Part shown: positions 1 through 11,399 of the stretch, one piece after another
How the letters are laid out: every line of letters starts with the position of its first letter
Position numbering within the stretch: the stretch's first letter is position 1
Assembly: GCF_003711515.1 (NCBI RefSeq)
Contig: NW_021167079.1
Location: 3,723,807 to 3,787,806, forward strand
Source of the DNA: Sodiomyces alkalinus F11
Lineage: Eukaryota > Ascomycota > Sordariomycetes > Glomerellales > Plectosphaerellaceae
Direction: 5' to 3'
DNA: 64,000 nucleotides
Notes under the pieces: model-generated
The model's database searches: none
The model's input: only the letters and a program-made list of their open reading frames with translations
What the model was told of the DNA's origin: nothing
Position numbers and translations under genes: made by a program

Positions 1-2600
1 GCGATAATGATTATAGTAATATAATAAATTACGCTAACTACGCTAATTACTACTCCATATACTAAGATAAACAAGGGGGAAATAAATTACTAGGTAATAA
101 TAAGCAGTAAACTAGGAGAGTTAAGAGAGAGAAAAAAGTAAATAAGAGAAAGGACGCTAACTAACCGAATATATCCTCTCGGCGTATCCTTACGCCCGTG
201 CCTAAATACTTATCCTAAACCACTATATAAAGACCCTAGTACTTGAACTACACGCCGAACTTAAAGTACTTTATAATACCCTATTAGGCGATCGCCGTTT
301 TCCTCTATTATCTAGCCTTCGCTAGTTGGATCTTAGTAACCTTTACCGGCTACGGGTTAGTATCTAGGAAACCCTAATATAATACCTCGCGATTAAGGAT
401 AATAGCTATATTATCCTCTATAAGGCTAGCTTTTTTATCCTTAATTATTAGCTATAAGATTGTATAAAAGACTATAATACCCTTTTTACTATAGGAGTTA
501 TAGTAGCGCGCTATTACTATAAACCGCCGAATAACCACCTCGGCGAGGTCCGTATTATTAATATACCGTTTTACTAAATATTCGCGCTTATTATCTTCTA
601 GCGCGCCGAGTACGTCTAACTTAGCGAGGTATACTAGCTTACCTATATACTAAAAGCCTATAAGTAAGCTTAGCTTAGCGGTATTCTAAATATTATAGTT
701 AACTATATACTCGTTAATAAACGCGGCCGCCTAGATAACGACTAGGAGCGGTAGCATAGTAGTATAGGAGCGCTAGTTAAGCTTACCGAATATCTAATCT
801 CTGTACGCGAACTCGGTAAACTATACTAGCTAGGAGGGGTCGCTTAGGCTAATCGCGAAGCTCTTCGCGGCCTAGGTATATAGCACCTTAAGGCTAGACC
901 GGGCAAATATTTATTTAGCTAGAGGCGTTAATATATAACCCTAATAAGGGTATTTAGTGCCCGTAAAAGGTAAGGAGGCGTTAGCGGTGCTTAGAATAGC
1001 GCTAAGTCGGAGCCCGGCGAGGATATTAGCTACGCTATAGATACCTAGCGCGGGGGTAGTCTATAGTGATTATAGGAAAGCTTAAATATTAGCCGCCCGA
1101 GGTTTAATATTAGCCGCGTAGTCGCTTATCTTACCGATAAAATCGGCGCCGCTAATCTTATTACCCTATAGTATTTCTAGGGAGTTAGTTAGTCTAAGGC
1201 TTAGGGATACTAGTCTATAGACTATATATAGGATATGGACGGGTACTATAATATTATGTAGCTATAGGGGAGGGGTGCTAAGGATTAGCGTCTAAGTAAT
1301 TACCGTGATATTGCACGGTAGCGGGGAGCCTAAGGGTATAACTATAGAACCTAAACGGCGGTTAGTAGGGGGATAAGGGAGGAACTAGCCGTTTATAGCC
1401 TTAGGGGCGTTATAATAAGCTATAGTAAGGTACTACTCGAATATTTAGAAATACTAAGGCTAATTAGCGATATCGATATTATTATCTAGTAGAAAATACG
1501 GTTAAGGGTATAAAGCGACGATTTATCGCGCGACGTCTACGGCGATAGTATACTCTATTTCCTCGGTTAGGGTAAAGACTATATAGCGGAGGCGATGGTT
1601 AAGGGAGTTATCGTATCCAGCGTTAACGGCTTACTAGCGATACCTTACTATAATGCTTTTATTATCACGTTGCTACTATTTCAACACAAAACTAGTAGAT
1701 TATAGCCCTATAATAATATAGTTCTTCTTACTAAATAGAGTAAGGGCTTTAAAGTAACCGTTTAATATAAGTCCCTTACCCGATTTTCCCTTAGTAAAGT
1801 ACCGGGAGAACTCCTACTAGAACTCTTAGTCCTTAGATCGATATACCCCGGATAGGTATTCTATGATATAGTATAAGGGTATACTAGGTATAAATAAGGG
1901 GAGATAGATAGGGAAAAGAGAAAAAAAGCGAAATATAGTATATATATAATACTATAAGAGACTAGAGGGGGAGATAGGGTTTAAACTACGGGTAATCGGT
2001 ATTATATAAATAAGTTAGGAAAACACGATACGGCCTAGAGTATTCGCGATAGTAAGAGATAGGGAAAGGCTACCTAGAATATTAGGTATAAGAAGAATTT
2101 TATAGTCGGTTAAGTAAGCGGGCTAATCTAGTAGAATATCGCGGTTCGTGTTATTTTTATTATTCCGCTCTGTTTTTTTTCGTATACCTACCGTTTGAAG
2201 ATTAGATAATAACCCTTATACCTTCCCTCGCCCGAGTCTAAGGCTATTCGCTATATATAGATAATGTATAGTTACCTTGGGTAAATCGGGTAACTCGGGT
2301 TCTTTATCCGGTACCTAATAAGGCCGCGAGGCTATACTCGAGCCCCTTAAAGCTTCTTTGCCCTGAGTATTCCTTAACCTATCTATTTCTTTACTATCCC
2401 CTAGCTCCAGGGTTTTATATAGCGTTATTCCCTTCGCCGTGGCTTATAGTATCTCTAAGGCCCTTTATCGTGCTTTAAAGGCTTTAACTATTTCCGGTAT
2501 ATCTATCGCCTACTTCGGTATCTATATATTCTATTAACTAAGCTATCCCTTTTATCGAATTAGATACTCGGTACGGGGCTTACCGCGGCCTTTTCGAGTA
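1..2600. other. RIP-degraded repeat DNA, unclassified
   Basis: The stretch has the RIP pattern (TpA excess, almost no CpA or TpG, CpG kept). No frame gives a recognisable domain. It lies downstream, on the minus strand, of the gypsy integrase at about 3000-3800. It could therefore hold that element's C-terminal tail, 3' LTR and flank, but no LTR pair was found. Nothing here can be assigned further. Confidence 0.6.
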
Positions 2601-5600
2601 GTTCTTTTATCTAGGATAGCGTTGATTTTATAGTACTTATACGGATCTCGCTATTTATACCCGTTATTATCCGGGTCGTTAAGGCGAACTAGACCGCTAT
2701 TAACTTCCCGGCCCATGAATAGATCTAAGCCCGGTTCCTTCGCTAGCTAAATGTAGGTAATACTAATAACGGGGTGGATATTAAGCGTAGCGGGTAGATC
2801 TAAACGATATACAAGAGGTAAGACCTACTCCTTAACCTTAAATAGACCTATTTATTACTAATCGAGTTTAGTAGATAGCTTACCGGGTAACGAGCATCCT
2901 TAGCCGAGCTTTACGAATATAAAATCCCCCGGTATAAACCGGATACTACGGTATATCGTATTATATAAACGCTTTATATATATTTAAGCTAATACGATAA
3001 ATAACTTAGTGTTTTCCTAAAATGTGTCCAAAGTAAATGACGGGTTAGCGTCTCTGATTATATTAAGGGGGCTATTAGTTCGGATACCGTATAGTAGTTT
3101 ATTTAGCGAGTAGCCTAGGACTTCGCTAAAGGCGTTATTTAGATTAAACTATAGCGTAATAATTCCCTTTATCTATAGAATATCTGGGTAAGTAGCGAGA
3201 AATATACGAATAGCGATCTTAACCGTTTAGTTCTTTTATTCTAATAGCCTATCCGTCTACGGGTACTACGTTATTAAAAACCTAAGTAATATACTAGCTT
3301 TCTAAAATACAGTCTAGAAGACTAAAAGAAACTTAGGGTTATAATCCGAGATAATACCTTTAGGGATACCCTAGTTCCCGAGCTAAAGGAATTAAAAGAG
3401 AATATAAGCCTAGTTATCCGCCGTATAGGTACTATAACCAGGGATAAGAAGGGTAGCCTGTATAAATTTATTTATTATTATAAGGAGGGAGTCGAATAAA
3501 AGGAACCCCTCCCTTTACTAAGAAGAACCGGCTAAGGGTACTTTAAGTAAGCCGATCATAAAGTGTATAATAATAATATAGAATAGTATAGGGGGAGTTA
3601 TAATTAGCTATATTTCGATAAACGGGCGTTAACGATTAGTCTAATTAGTAGCGTATATTAAGTACTTAGCGATATAAGACTTAATTTTTTTATAGAGCCT
3701 AGGAATAGCGAATCGGCTAACTAACTCATACTAGGTTCTTTTAATACCGAAGTAATAGCGCTTATTATAGGCGGCCTAGATAAACTCCTAATATAGGGAG
3801 AATAGTGTATAGAGATAACGCTTCCCGATTTATTCTAGATAGTAAAGGAGGCTATTATCTAACTTAAAGGGGATCTTAACCGGCGAATTATAGTTCCGTA
3901 GCTAGGTAAGGATAAGTCCTGATTAGTATCGTTAGCGTAACTATCGCTACTTCTTTATTATAAGTCGGCGTTTATCTTAAGCTTAGAGAAGTAATAAATA
4001 GCCTAATCGCGCTAAATCCGTTTTAGCTCGCTATCGTCTTCCGCTTCCGGAGGGTCTATTATACATAGCCGTAAAAGGGTATTAGCTACGATATTTATTT
4101 TACCGGGGATACACTAATAGTCTAACTAAAACTAACTAAGGAACTCCGAGGAGAGGATAAGCTTTATATTTAGCCGGGTCTTATTAATACTAGATAGCGT
4201 GGTCGACTTAATAATCCTAAAATAGCAGTATAATCCGTGAGAATAACGGTCGGATTATAACGGGCAGACTAAATAATAGTTCGGGTCTTATAAATAGCCT
4301 ATACTAAGTAGGCGACCTTTAGTTTAGTCGGCTAGTATTTTCACTCGGTAGCGTTTAGACCCTTACTAATATAGAGTACCGGGCGAATAAGGGTCTTACT
4401 AATAATACCCTTAGCTAGCTATTTAGCTTTATCGATAAGCTAGAATAGTATAGCTAAGAACACGTACTCCTTAAAGGCGTTTAGGTAGATAAAGAGAATC
4501 GTCCCTAGGTTATAGTAGAAAAGGTAGATATTAGAGGTAAGAGCGTCCGTAACGTCCTTAAATAACGCCGATTCTTCGGCCAGAAGTTCGAATACCGTAT
4601 ATTTAGTATAGGCCTTATACGCTTACCCCTTATCCTTACCGAGTTAATACGCTTTAGTAAGTAGAGTAATCTTCTATTATTAAAGGGAGGCGATTTAGTA
4701 GGCGAACCTCGGGATAAGGTACTATAACTATCTAGTTATACTAATCTATTACTTAAGCGATTAGAGCGATATTAGAGAGCGGATCTTCTATAAGATGTTA
4801 GTGCGTTCCTTTATATTAGAGAGGCCTAATATATCGACCTTAAATCCTAGAAGCTAGACTAATAGGTAGCCGATAAAGGATTTACCCAGGGAGATAGAGA
4901 TCCGCTTTTAATTAAATAGCGATAAAATAATCTTTAGATACTAGGCGTATTCTTTTTCGGTGTTAGAGGCTATAACAATATCGGTAGTAAAGGCGGTAGC
5001 GAATATCTTATACGGTTAAAGTAGCTTATCTATATAGTGTTAGATATAGACTAATAAATTGCGGAAGCCTATAAGCGTAACCTTCGAATATTCTTATCCC
5101 CGATATAAAATAATAGTAAATCTTTTACGATACGGCTTATATACTAGGAATTAGTAGAAGAAGGCTTAGGCGTTAATAACGGAGATAAACTTTTTCCCCT
5201 AAAGGCGGCGGATTACCGTATCTTATAATGGTATCGGGTACGTGTTATAAATAATGACTTTATTTAGGGTATAGAGATTAACTACTATCCGGCCTTTATA
5301 TCTCCCGTTCATGTTTCGCTATATAATAAATACTAGGGCTCTTAATAGTATAGGCTATATCGGCTACTCTATTTATCCTTACTTATAGCATTGATTAAGG
5401 GTTTTATCTAAGAACTTTTAGTCGTTATAACTAAGGGGGTATAGCTTCTAGCTAATCTTCTAATTATACTATCCGTTAACTAAAAGGACCTTTATAAATT
5501 CTTCGGGAGGTATATTAATAACGCCTTAGTCGGTCTAAACCTTCGGATACTTCTTAACGATCCAATTAAAGCGGCTTACGGAGTAGTTACTATATCGGTA

Positions 5601-5990
5601 AATTATTACTCCCTTCTTAGTAATCTTTATAGGGGCGTTTAGGCTTTTAGCGATACCTAGCTTACCTTAAGGCGTAATATACCCACGGAAGATATCCCCT
5701 TTACCCTTAGTAGGCGGTTCCTCCTCTATACGCCTAAACAGGATATCTTAAGCGTTATCACGGTTAGTATACTAATAGCCATCCGCGTAGAATAGCTTTA
5801 TATAGCTTAGCTTAGTACCTTATACGATAACTAATAGTTGGTCGTTAGCGTTAAATATAAGTATTATAGCTTAGTCGTTAAGGATATAGTTCGGGGAGCC
5901 TTCTATGTCTAGGAAAAGCTCTAGGGAGTTAAGGCTAATATCGGGTTTATTAATCGGTATAAACCTATACGCGTATATATGTATTTATCT
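2600..5990 (-). pseudogene. Gypsy-1 pol remnant (protease?-RT-RNase H-integrase)
   Basis: The minus strand reads as a Ty3/gypsy polyprotein broken only by TAG/TAA codons of RIP type. From about 5400 to 4850 it shows the reverse transcriptase core: 'GRIVVNL', 'LNKVII', 'KKFISVINA', 'KRFTII', 'SKVTLIGFRN' and 'FKVDILGL'. The catalytic YxDD position reads TTDIVIAS, so it is altered. From about 3800 to 3000 the integrase core reads 'FMIGLPKV'-like and 'ISDYNPKF'-like segments where family members have DF.GLP and SDRD.KF. Order and orientation fit PR-RT-RH-IN. No gag was recognised above 5990, so the copy is probably 5'-truncated or rearranged. The family call is firm; the exact ends are not known. 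Confidence 0.85.
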
Positions 5991-6992
5991 AAGTGAAGTT
6001 TGTGATACTTTATAGGGATATCTAACTATACGGAAAAAGCAGTGGAAATAAGGGTGGATACATAGGAGCGAGGTACTCCACACGTCTAATATCATGTAGT
6101 TTATCACACCTCGATAAGGTGGCTATGGGCATCTGACAAAAGGAGAGGCGTCTTCGCCTAATATACTAGCGGTTATAATAATTCTATTAGTATACTATAT
6201 ACCTAGTTAGTCTTAGTACACGTAGTTCGTGATAGCGACTACTAGTATACTACGTATTTATTTAATTTTAGTATATATACTTCGTACCATTAAGGGCGGC
6301 TACGCCTAGTACGCTAGCGTTCGCTAGGATAGTATATACCTGTTTAGTCTTAGTATATATAGTCCGCGCTAGGCGGCGGTATATAAACCTTACCTAAAAG
6401 CTTAGTTACTACTATTTAATAAGCCCTATCTAGGTAAATCCCCTGCTAGCTAGTACTATTAGACCTAGGGCTTCTAGGGTTTAAAAGGGCGACTTTTACC
6501 CTAGTATATAAGAGTAGAATAAAGATATCTTATACTAAACTAAGGGAGGACCGCGCTAAGGGTATATCCCTTGGCCGGTCCGGTCTAACTATAAGCCGAT
6601 TATCTATACTACACTATTCCCGCGTATAGTCCGGGCGCTATATATTCCCTATCTGTACGGATAGTGCCAGAGCTATATATCCTCTATCCGCGCGAATAGC
6701 GCCCGCGCTATTCGCTCTATAGCAGAGCGGATAGTACTTACGCTATCCCTATTAGAGGCGTATTAGTGTAGTATTAGATTGTATAACTTAATTCGTCATA
6801 TCCTAAACCTGGCTATAAAGAGGCCTAGGAGCTAACCCTAATTAGAACTATAATATATATTAGCTATCTAGGTAGACTTTACTAAAAGACTCTCTTAACG
6901 TAATAGAATATTAGTAATATCCTTCCAATTATAGTAATCGACTATTAATAAATCGCGCTATCCCTTAATAGCGATTTTATTTCTATCACGAT
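5991..6992. other. Non-coding repeat flank with reiterated motifs
   Basis: No coding frame is visible. Two 30-base near-copies of a TATATACCT..TTAGTCTTAGTA motif lie at 6196-6225 and 6333-6362. A cluster of short hairpins follows at 6649-6734. CpA and TpG are commoner around 6000-6140 than in the neighbouring elements. This could be the 5' LTR region of Gypsy-1 or an older intergenic spacer; no second copy was found to decide. Confidence 0.5.
6649..6734. repeat. Three consecutive short hairpins
   Basis: Three inverted repeats sit side by side. The first, 6649-6664, is CTATCTGTACGGATAG. The second, 6684-6699, is CTATCCGCGCGAATAG. The third, 6708-6734, has 11-base arms (CTATTCGCTCT and AGAGCGGATAG, one mismatch) around a 5-base loop. 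All share CTATNCG/CGNATAG arms, so they look like diverged units of one short repeat. Confidence 0.65.
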
Positions 6993-7163
6993 TATGCAGA
7001 CGGGGCGAACCGGGGCCATGTCGGCCCCGCAGCGGCACCACTCTAACCAAGGACGAGTATAGAGGTTTTTCCCGGGATCCCGGGTTTTCCCCTCTATAGC
7101 CACCCGAGAAGGACCGTATAGTCTAAACTAGGCTCCTATAGATTAGATCGGATAGCGGAGTAA

Positions 7164-7194
<31 letters not shown>

Positions 7195-7198
7195 TATT
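6993..7198 (+). repeat. Left terminal inverted repeat, with (AAT)10 microsatellite
   Basis: The reverse complement of 17103-17302 aligns here along its whole length. Conserved blocks include CGAAC near 7005, ACTCTAAC near 7040, a GGGATCC-containing GC-rich block near 7075, and TAGGCTCCTATA near 7135. Its inner end is ten AAT units at 7165-7194. The right TIR ends in TTC/TTA units at the equivalent place, showing that the simple repeat belongs to the element. Confidence 0.8.
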
Positions 7199-7199
7199 A

Positions 7200-9471
7200 C
7201 TATCACGATATTAAGTCCTTTCTCTAGCGATCTTAGTAAGCTTAGTAAGTAAGAGCTCGTTTAGCTAATAGTATAGCGGGCATTACCGACTATCCTAGAA
7301 AGCTAAGAATATAGCTCCTTTAATAATGATAAAGGCGAAGATACTCTTATTAACGGCTCTAGTGATATATAGGAAAGGATAGTTACCGATGCCCGAGCCG
7401 TTTAGCACTCTTTAAGCAATCGTCGTGGTTATACAGACAAGACGGCTTATATTCTATTAAGTTCTTATTAAAGGCGTGGGTTCAGGATCTAAGATAAGCT
7501 TACTACTTTACCGATACTCTTAGGGATAAGTATATAAAAGCCTTCCGCTAAACCCTATAACGAACTAGTATATTTATTATCTTTAAGGATATTAATTACG
7601 ATATAAGAGACGCTTGTTCTTAATATAATACTCTAATCTTATAAAAAGAGCTAGATAATCTAACAACTAAGAACTCCTTTACTAACTTTAAGTCTCTTAA
7701 CCATAACTATAATATATCCAATATTAGTCCCGTCTATAATAAGTCCTAACTTTATAGTCGTCTTTAGTAGGCCTAGCCCTTACTTACGTTATAAGCTCCT
7801 TGCCTAGTTCGATCCCTCTTATAGCTACTCTAAAATCAAGGCGACAGGATAGAGGATATACAGCGGGTTTAGAATACTACTAGGGATATAAGTAAAGCCT
7901 TAATCTACCGTATTATTAGTATCTTATTACGTGCATATACATGTAAAATATACTAATTTTTAAGATAGGTCCTTAGCTTATATATACTCCCTAATAGTAT
8001 ATCTCGACGCGTTATTAACTCTATAATAAGGCTAAACGTATGTATATTATATATCTATCTTAATAAGAAACTAAACGATATATCTAAATAGACTAAGGTA
8101 TATTATATCCCTCTAGGTGTATATCTTACATCTTTATAAGAAAATACGTATAGTTACTGTTTTATAACACGTAGGAAGATATTAAGTATATAGCTTATAA
8201 TCCCGACTCTATTATTATATACGATAACTTTAATTTTATAAACCGTATATAGGACCTTACTAGCAGTAAGCAGGATCACTTCGTTAACCTAATAACCTCG
8301 CTATTAGTAAGCTGCCTACGCTTATACGGTCCGATTATATAGCGCTAATTCAATCTTTAATATCGCTTCACGAAGGCTATAACGCTTAAACTCCTCTGTA
8401 GGAAGCCGACAATTAATAGGGCGTCTCGATATTTTATATCTCTCGCCCTCTCTAAGTAGTTTACTTAACTATAGCTACCTACTTACCCTACAATTGTTGT
8501 AGTGGATTACGGTGATAGTCATATATTCAACTTAGCCCTATCTTTCAAAATATGGGTACTATTAAAGGTATATATAATCTATATAAAGAGCTTTGAAAGA
8601 AGAGATTGCAGTTTAAGCCCGGTAAGCGTATAGTTCCTCTATATAGTGGTGAGAAGACTATCGTATCTATCTATCGTATTAAATAGTCCTAGATTAATGT
8701 ATCGGATCCGTGGGAGAGGAAGGACTAGATACTTACTATTCTAGCATTTTTCTATATTAAACTTAACTATATCCAGATACTATTTAGGATATTCTAGGGC
8801 ACCGAAGACTACTATATTTAGTCTAATACTACTATATCTTCCGATATTCAGTTCTTTAACAGGTCTAAGTCTATTATTTAAAGGGAGATAAAATACTATT
8901 AAGCTCTACTAGGTCTCTTATATAGATTCAGGGCCCAGGCCCTATCGTATATTATTACTAAACTACGGGATCTTAGCCTTAATCCTCCTACTAGCCCGCT
9001 ATACTATATTAATACCGTTTAAGAGGCGATAATACGACTTATAGTAAAAACCCCCGATAAGCTTAACTATATCCTAGACCGTATCTAGTACAAGGTCTTT
9101 ACTATTAATAGTTAGACTAGCGAGAGCGCTTAATATTCTAATAGGTCCATTAACGTCGAGTATAGGAGTTATTATCGGTTAATATGGAGTGTCGAAGTAC
9201 TCTTACTACTATACGAGGCTATTCGTAACGGTGATTACGGCCTTCTCAGTGGATATTATTCTATAGTTACTAGTTATATTCTAGGGTAGGAAGTTACCTA
9301 ATTATAGCCCTAAGATACTTTATTATATATAACTTCTTTAGGTCTCCGATAACTATACCCGTAAGGTAATACTTAAGAGTAGTATAATCCGCTACGTAAC
9401 GGCTAATAGCGAGTATAAGAGTATCGATTTACTCCTCGAGTATATTAACGCCACGTATATATTAGATATCA
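7200..9471 (+). pseudogene. DUF6589-like gene, 5' part, RIP-degraded
   Basis: The plus strand carries a long frame interrupted by RIP-type stops. Visible segments, in the order seen in fungal DUF6589 proteins, are 'IISILLRAYTCKIYQFL' followed by 'ISRRVINSIIRLNVC' (about 7900-8040), 'DSIIIYDNFNFINR' (about 8200-8240), 'MGTIKGIYNLYKEL' (about 8548-8590), 'KTIVSIYR' (about 8655), 'FYIKLNYIQILFRIF' (about 8750), and 'LLLLYEAIRNGDYGLLSG' (about 9205-9255). The frame changes once near 8150, through an indel or an intron. The family match is by recalled motif order, not alignment. DUF6589 has no established biochemical function. The gene stops where LINE-A is inserted. Confidence 0.6.
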
Positions 9472-9890
9472 TGTATTATATTTATTATTTATTTATTATT
9501 TATTACTCTGCTCTCGCTTAGCTAAGCTAGGCTAGCTACCTAGGTAATAGTCCTTCTCTATTTTTCGAGGGGAAACCGTTAATAGATAAAAACCCCTGCG
9601 CTTTTATTATATATGGAAGTTCTATTATAGGTGGCCGCTACGGTATTACTCCGCGGCCCCGTTCTTATCGCTATTCGAAAACCGGATCTTACCTCCGGGC
9701 TAGTAGCTAATACGGGTTAGCTAGTTAGTTTAGTAGGTGCCGTGTCGGGTTATACACGCCTTTAATACGCTATTGCCACGGTTACTCGCCGCCGTCCTTT
9801 CCTTTATTCCGGATCCAGCGAGGTTATTCTCCCCTCGCCGTGGCACCCTTTATGCCCTCCCTCTCTTCTATAGGGGAGGGGGCGCGCCTA

Positions 9891-9908
9891 CCCCCCCCCC
9901 CCCCCCCC
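9891..9908 (+). repeat. 18-base C homopolymer
   Basis: A run of 18 C lies near the 3' end of LINE-A, preceded by a G-rich tract. Interior cytosines lack a following A and so cannot be RIP targets, which explains a GC-rich island inside degraded DNA. The length may be inexact because of sequencing error. Confidence 0.8.
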
Positions 9909-11399
9909 TTTACTGCTTCCATTATTTATTATTTATTCCTAAGCCTTTTTTATATACCTCCTATTTATAGTAGCCTTTATTTAGTTATATACCTCTATTA
10001 CTTGCGCTATATAGGCTCTCCGGGGTAGGCGCTATAGTATAGGCTAGGCGTGGCTACTATTCCCTAGAAGGTATAGTAACTTATAGAGCTAATCTACCGC
10101 TCCCTTTTCTTATAAACCTCCCTCTTTTCCTTTATTTTCCTCCTTTCCTTTTTTCCTCCTTTAAGCTATTATTCTTAAGGTAAGTTTTACGTGGTCGGTA
10201 CGGTATAAGTACGGCCCTAGAACTCCTGTACGGGATCCCTTAGTACTATTCGACTATAGTATAGGGGATTTAACTTGGTCCCGGGTTATACCGTCCTCGT
10301 GCTACCCCCGCTCCGCCCCCGTAACGCCCGCCTTAGTCTAACTCTCCTACACCTTTAAATACCTAGTAATAAGACCTCTATCGCTAAAAGGGGAGCCGGT
10401 TCCGGCGCCTATACGGGTAAAGGACAGGCTACCCCCTAGCCCTTAGCTATAAGTCCCCCGCTTTATTATCGTTATGCCCGCTTTACGCTCCTAATTTATA
10501 TCATACCCCGGTATAGTCTATACCCACTACTCGCTTATCTCCTTATACGTTATGCGTCATATTTCTAGCACGTAACTACTAAGCGCCTCACTACTAGAAT
10601 CCCCCCGGTAAATAGTCTTATTATATTCCTATTACGCTCCCGCTACGCCCCCGCTCCGTGCCGTATCTACTAACCCGACCTAGGGGCGGGCGCTTATTAC
10701 GTTAAATATATTAATAGTAATTATAATAGCCACGACTATACCCCGGTTCATCCCCGCTATGTCTTTATTACGTCTTTACTCCGCTAATCCTCCTATTAGA
10801 TCCCCCCCCCCTATTATAACGCCGCTAATACGCTTATCGCTACCGCCGCCGCCGCCCGCGCCACGCTAACGCCCTTTATAGGTTTTCCCTTTCTCCGTTA
10901 TACCGTGTACGTTATGTCCTTATTACTAATCCTATCGTAGTATATCCGTAAGTATTAGCAGGCCGCTACCCGCTAAACCCGCGCCCTCTAGGCGTACCGC
11001 GCTACCCTCCGCTAGGCTAATAGTATTAGTATAGTCGTGATCGCCGCCGCCGCGCCTACGTACAGTTATAGTAGATACACTTATAATGGCGAGATACTAA
11101 AGGCTATCCTCGCCTACCTTATAAGTTACCGCGCCTCCCCCGTATTAACCCCGCTACTAATATATATTATAGGGTATCCTTATCCCTTTATCGGGAGGCC
11201 CTACTACCTTTACTACTAGAGATAAGGGTAAGGGTAAGGATAAGGTTATCCTAGTAGATAATAGAGTAATTAGCTCCGACGATAATAATAATAAATCCGA
11301 TAAGTATATAGATAATAAGGAGTAAATAAAGAGGTCGTAGCGCGACTATACCATGGCCGTATAGCGGTTATTAATAAACATCTTACTCTCCCTTTACTT

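Noticed and set aside
7200..9471. Starship captain (DUF3435 tyrosine recombinase)
   Set aside because: Considered because of the large element, but the motifs read (DNFNF, GTIKG, AIRNGDYG) fit DUF6589 and no recombinase signature was seen.
9737..10028. Open frames of 77 and 62 codons
   Set aside because: They lie in the 3' part of LINE-A on the strand opposite its genes, include the poly-C tract as a proline run, and resemble nothing known.
11037..11219. 60-codon plus-strand frame
   Set aside because: Opposite-strand shadow in LINE-A; no protein features.
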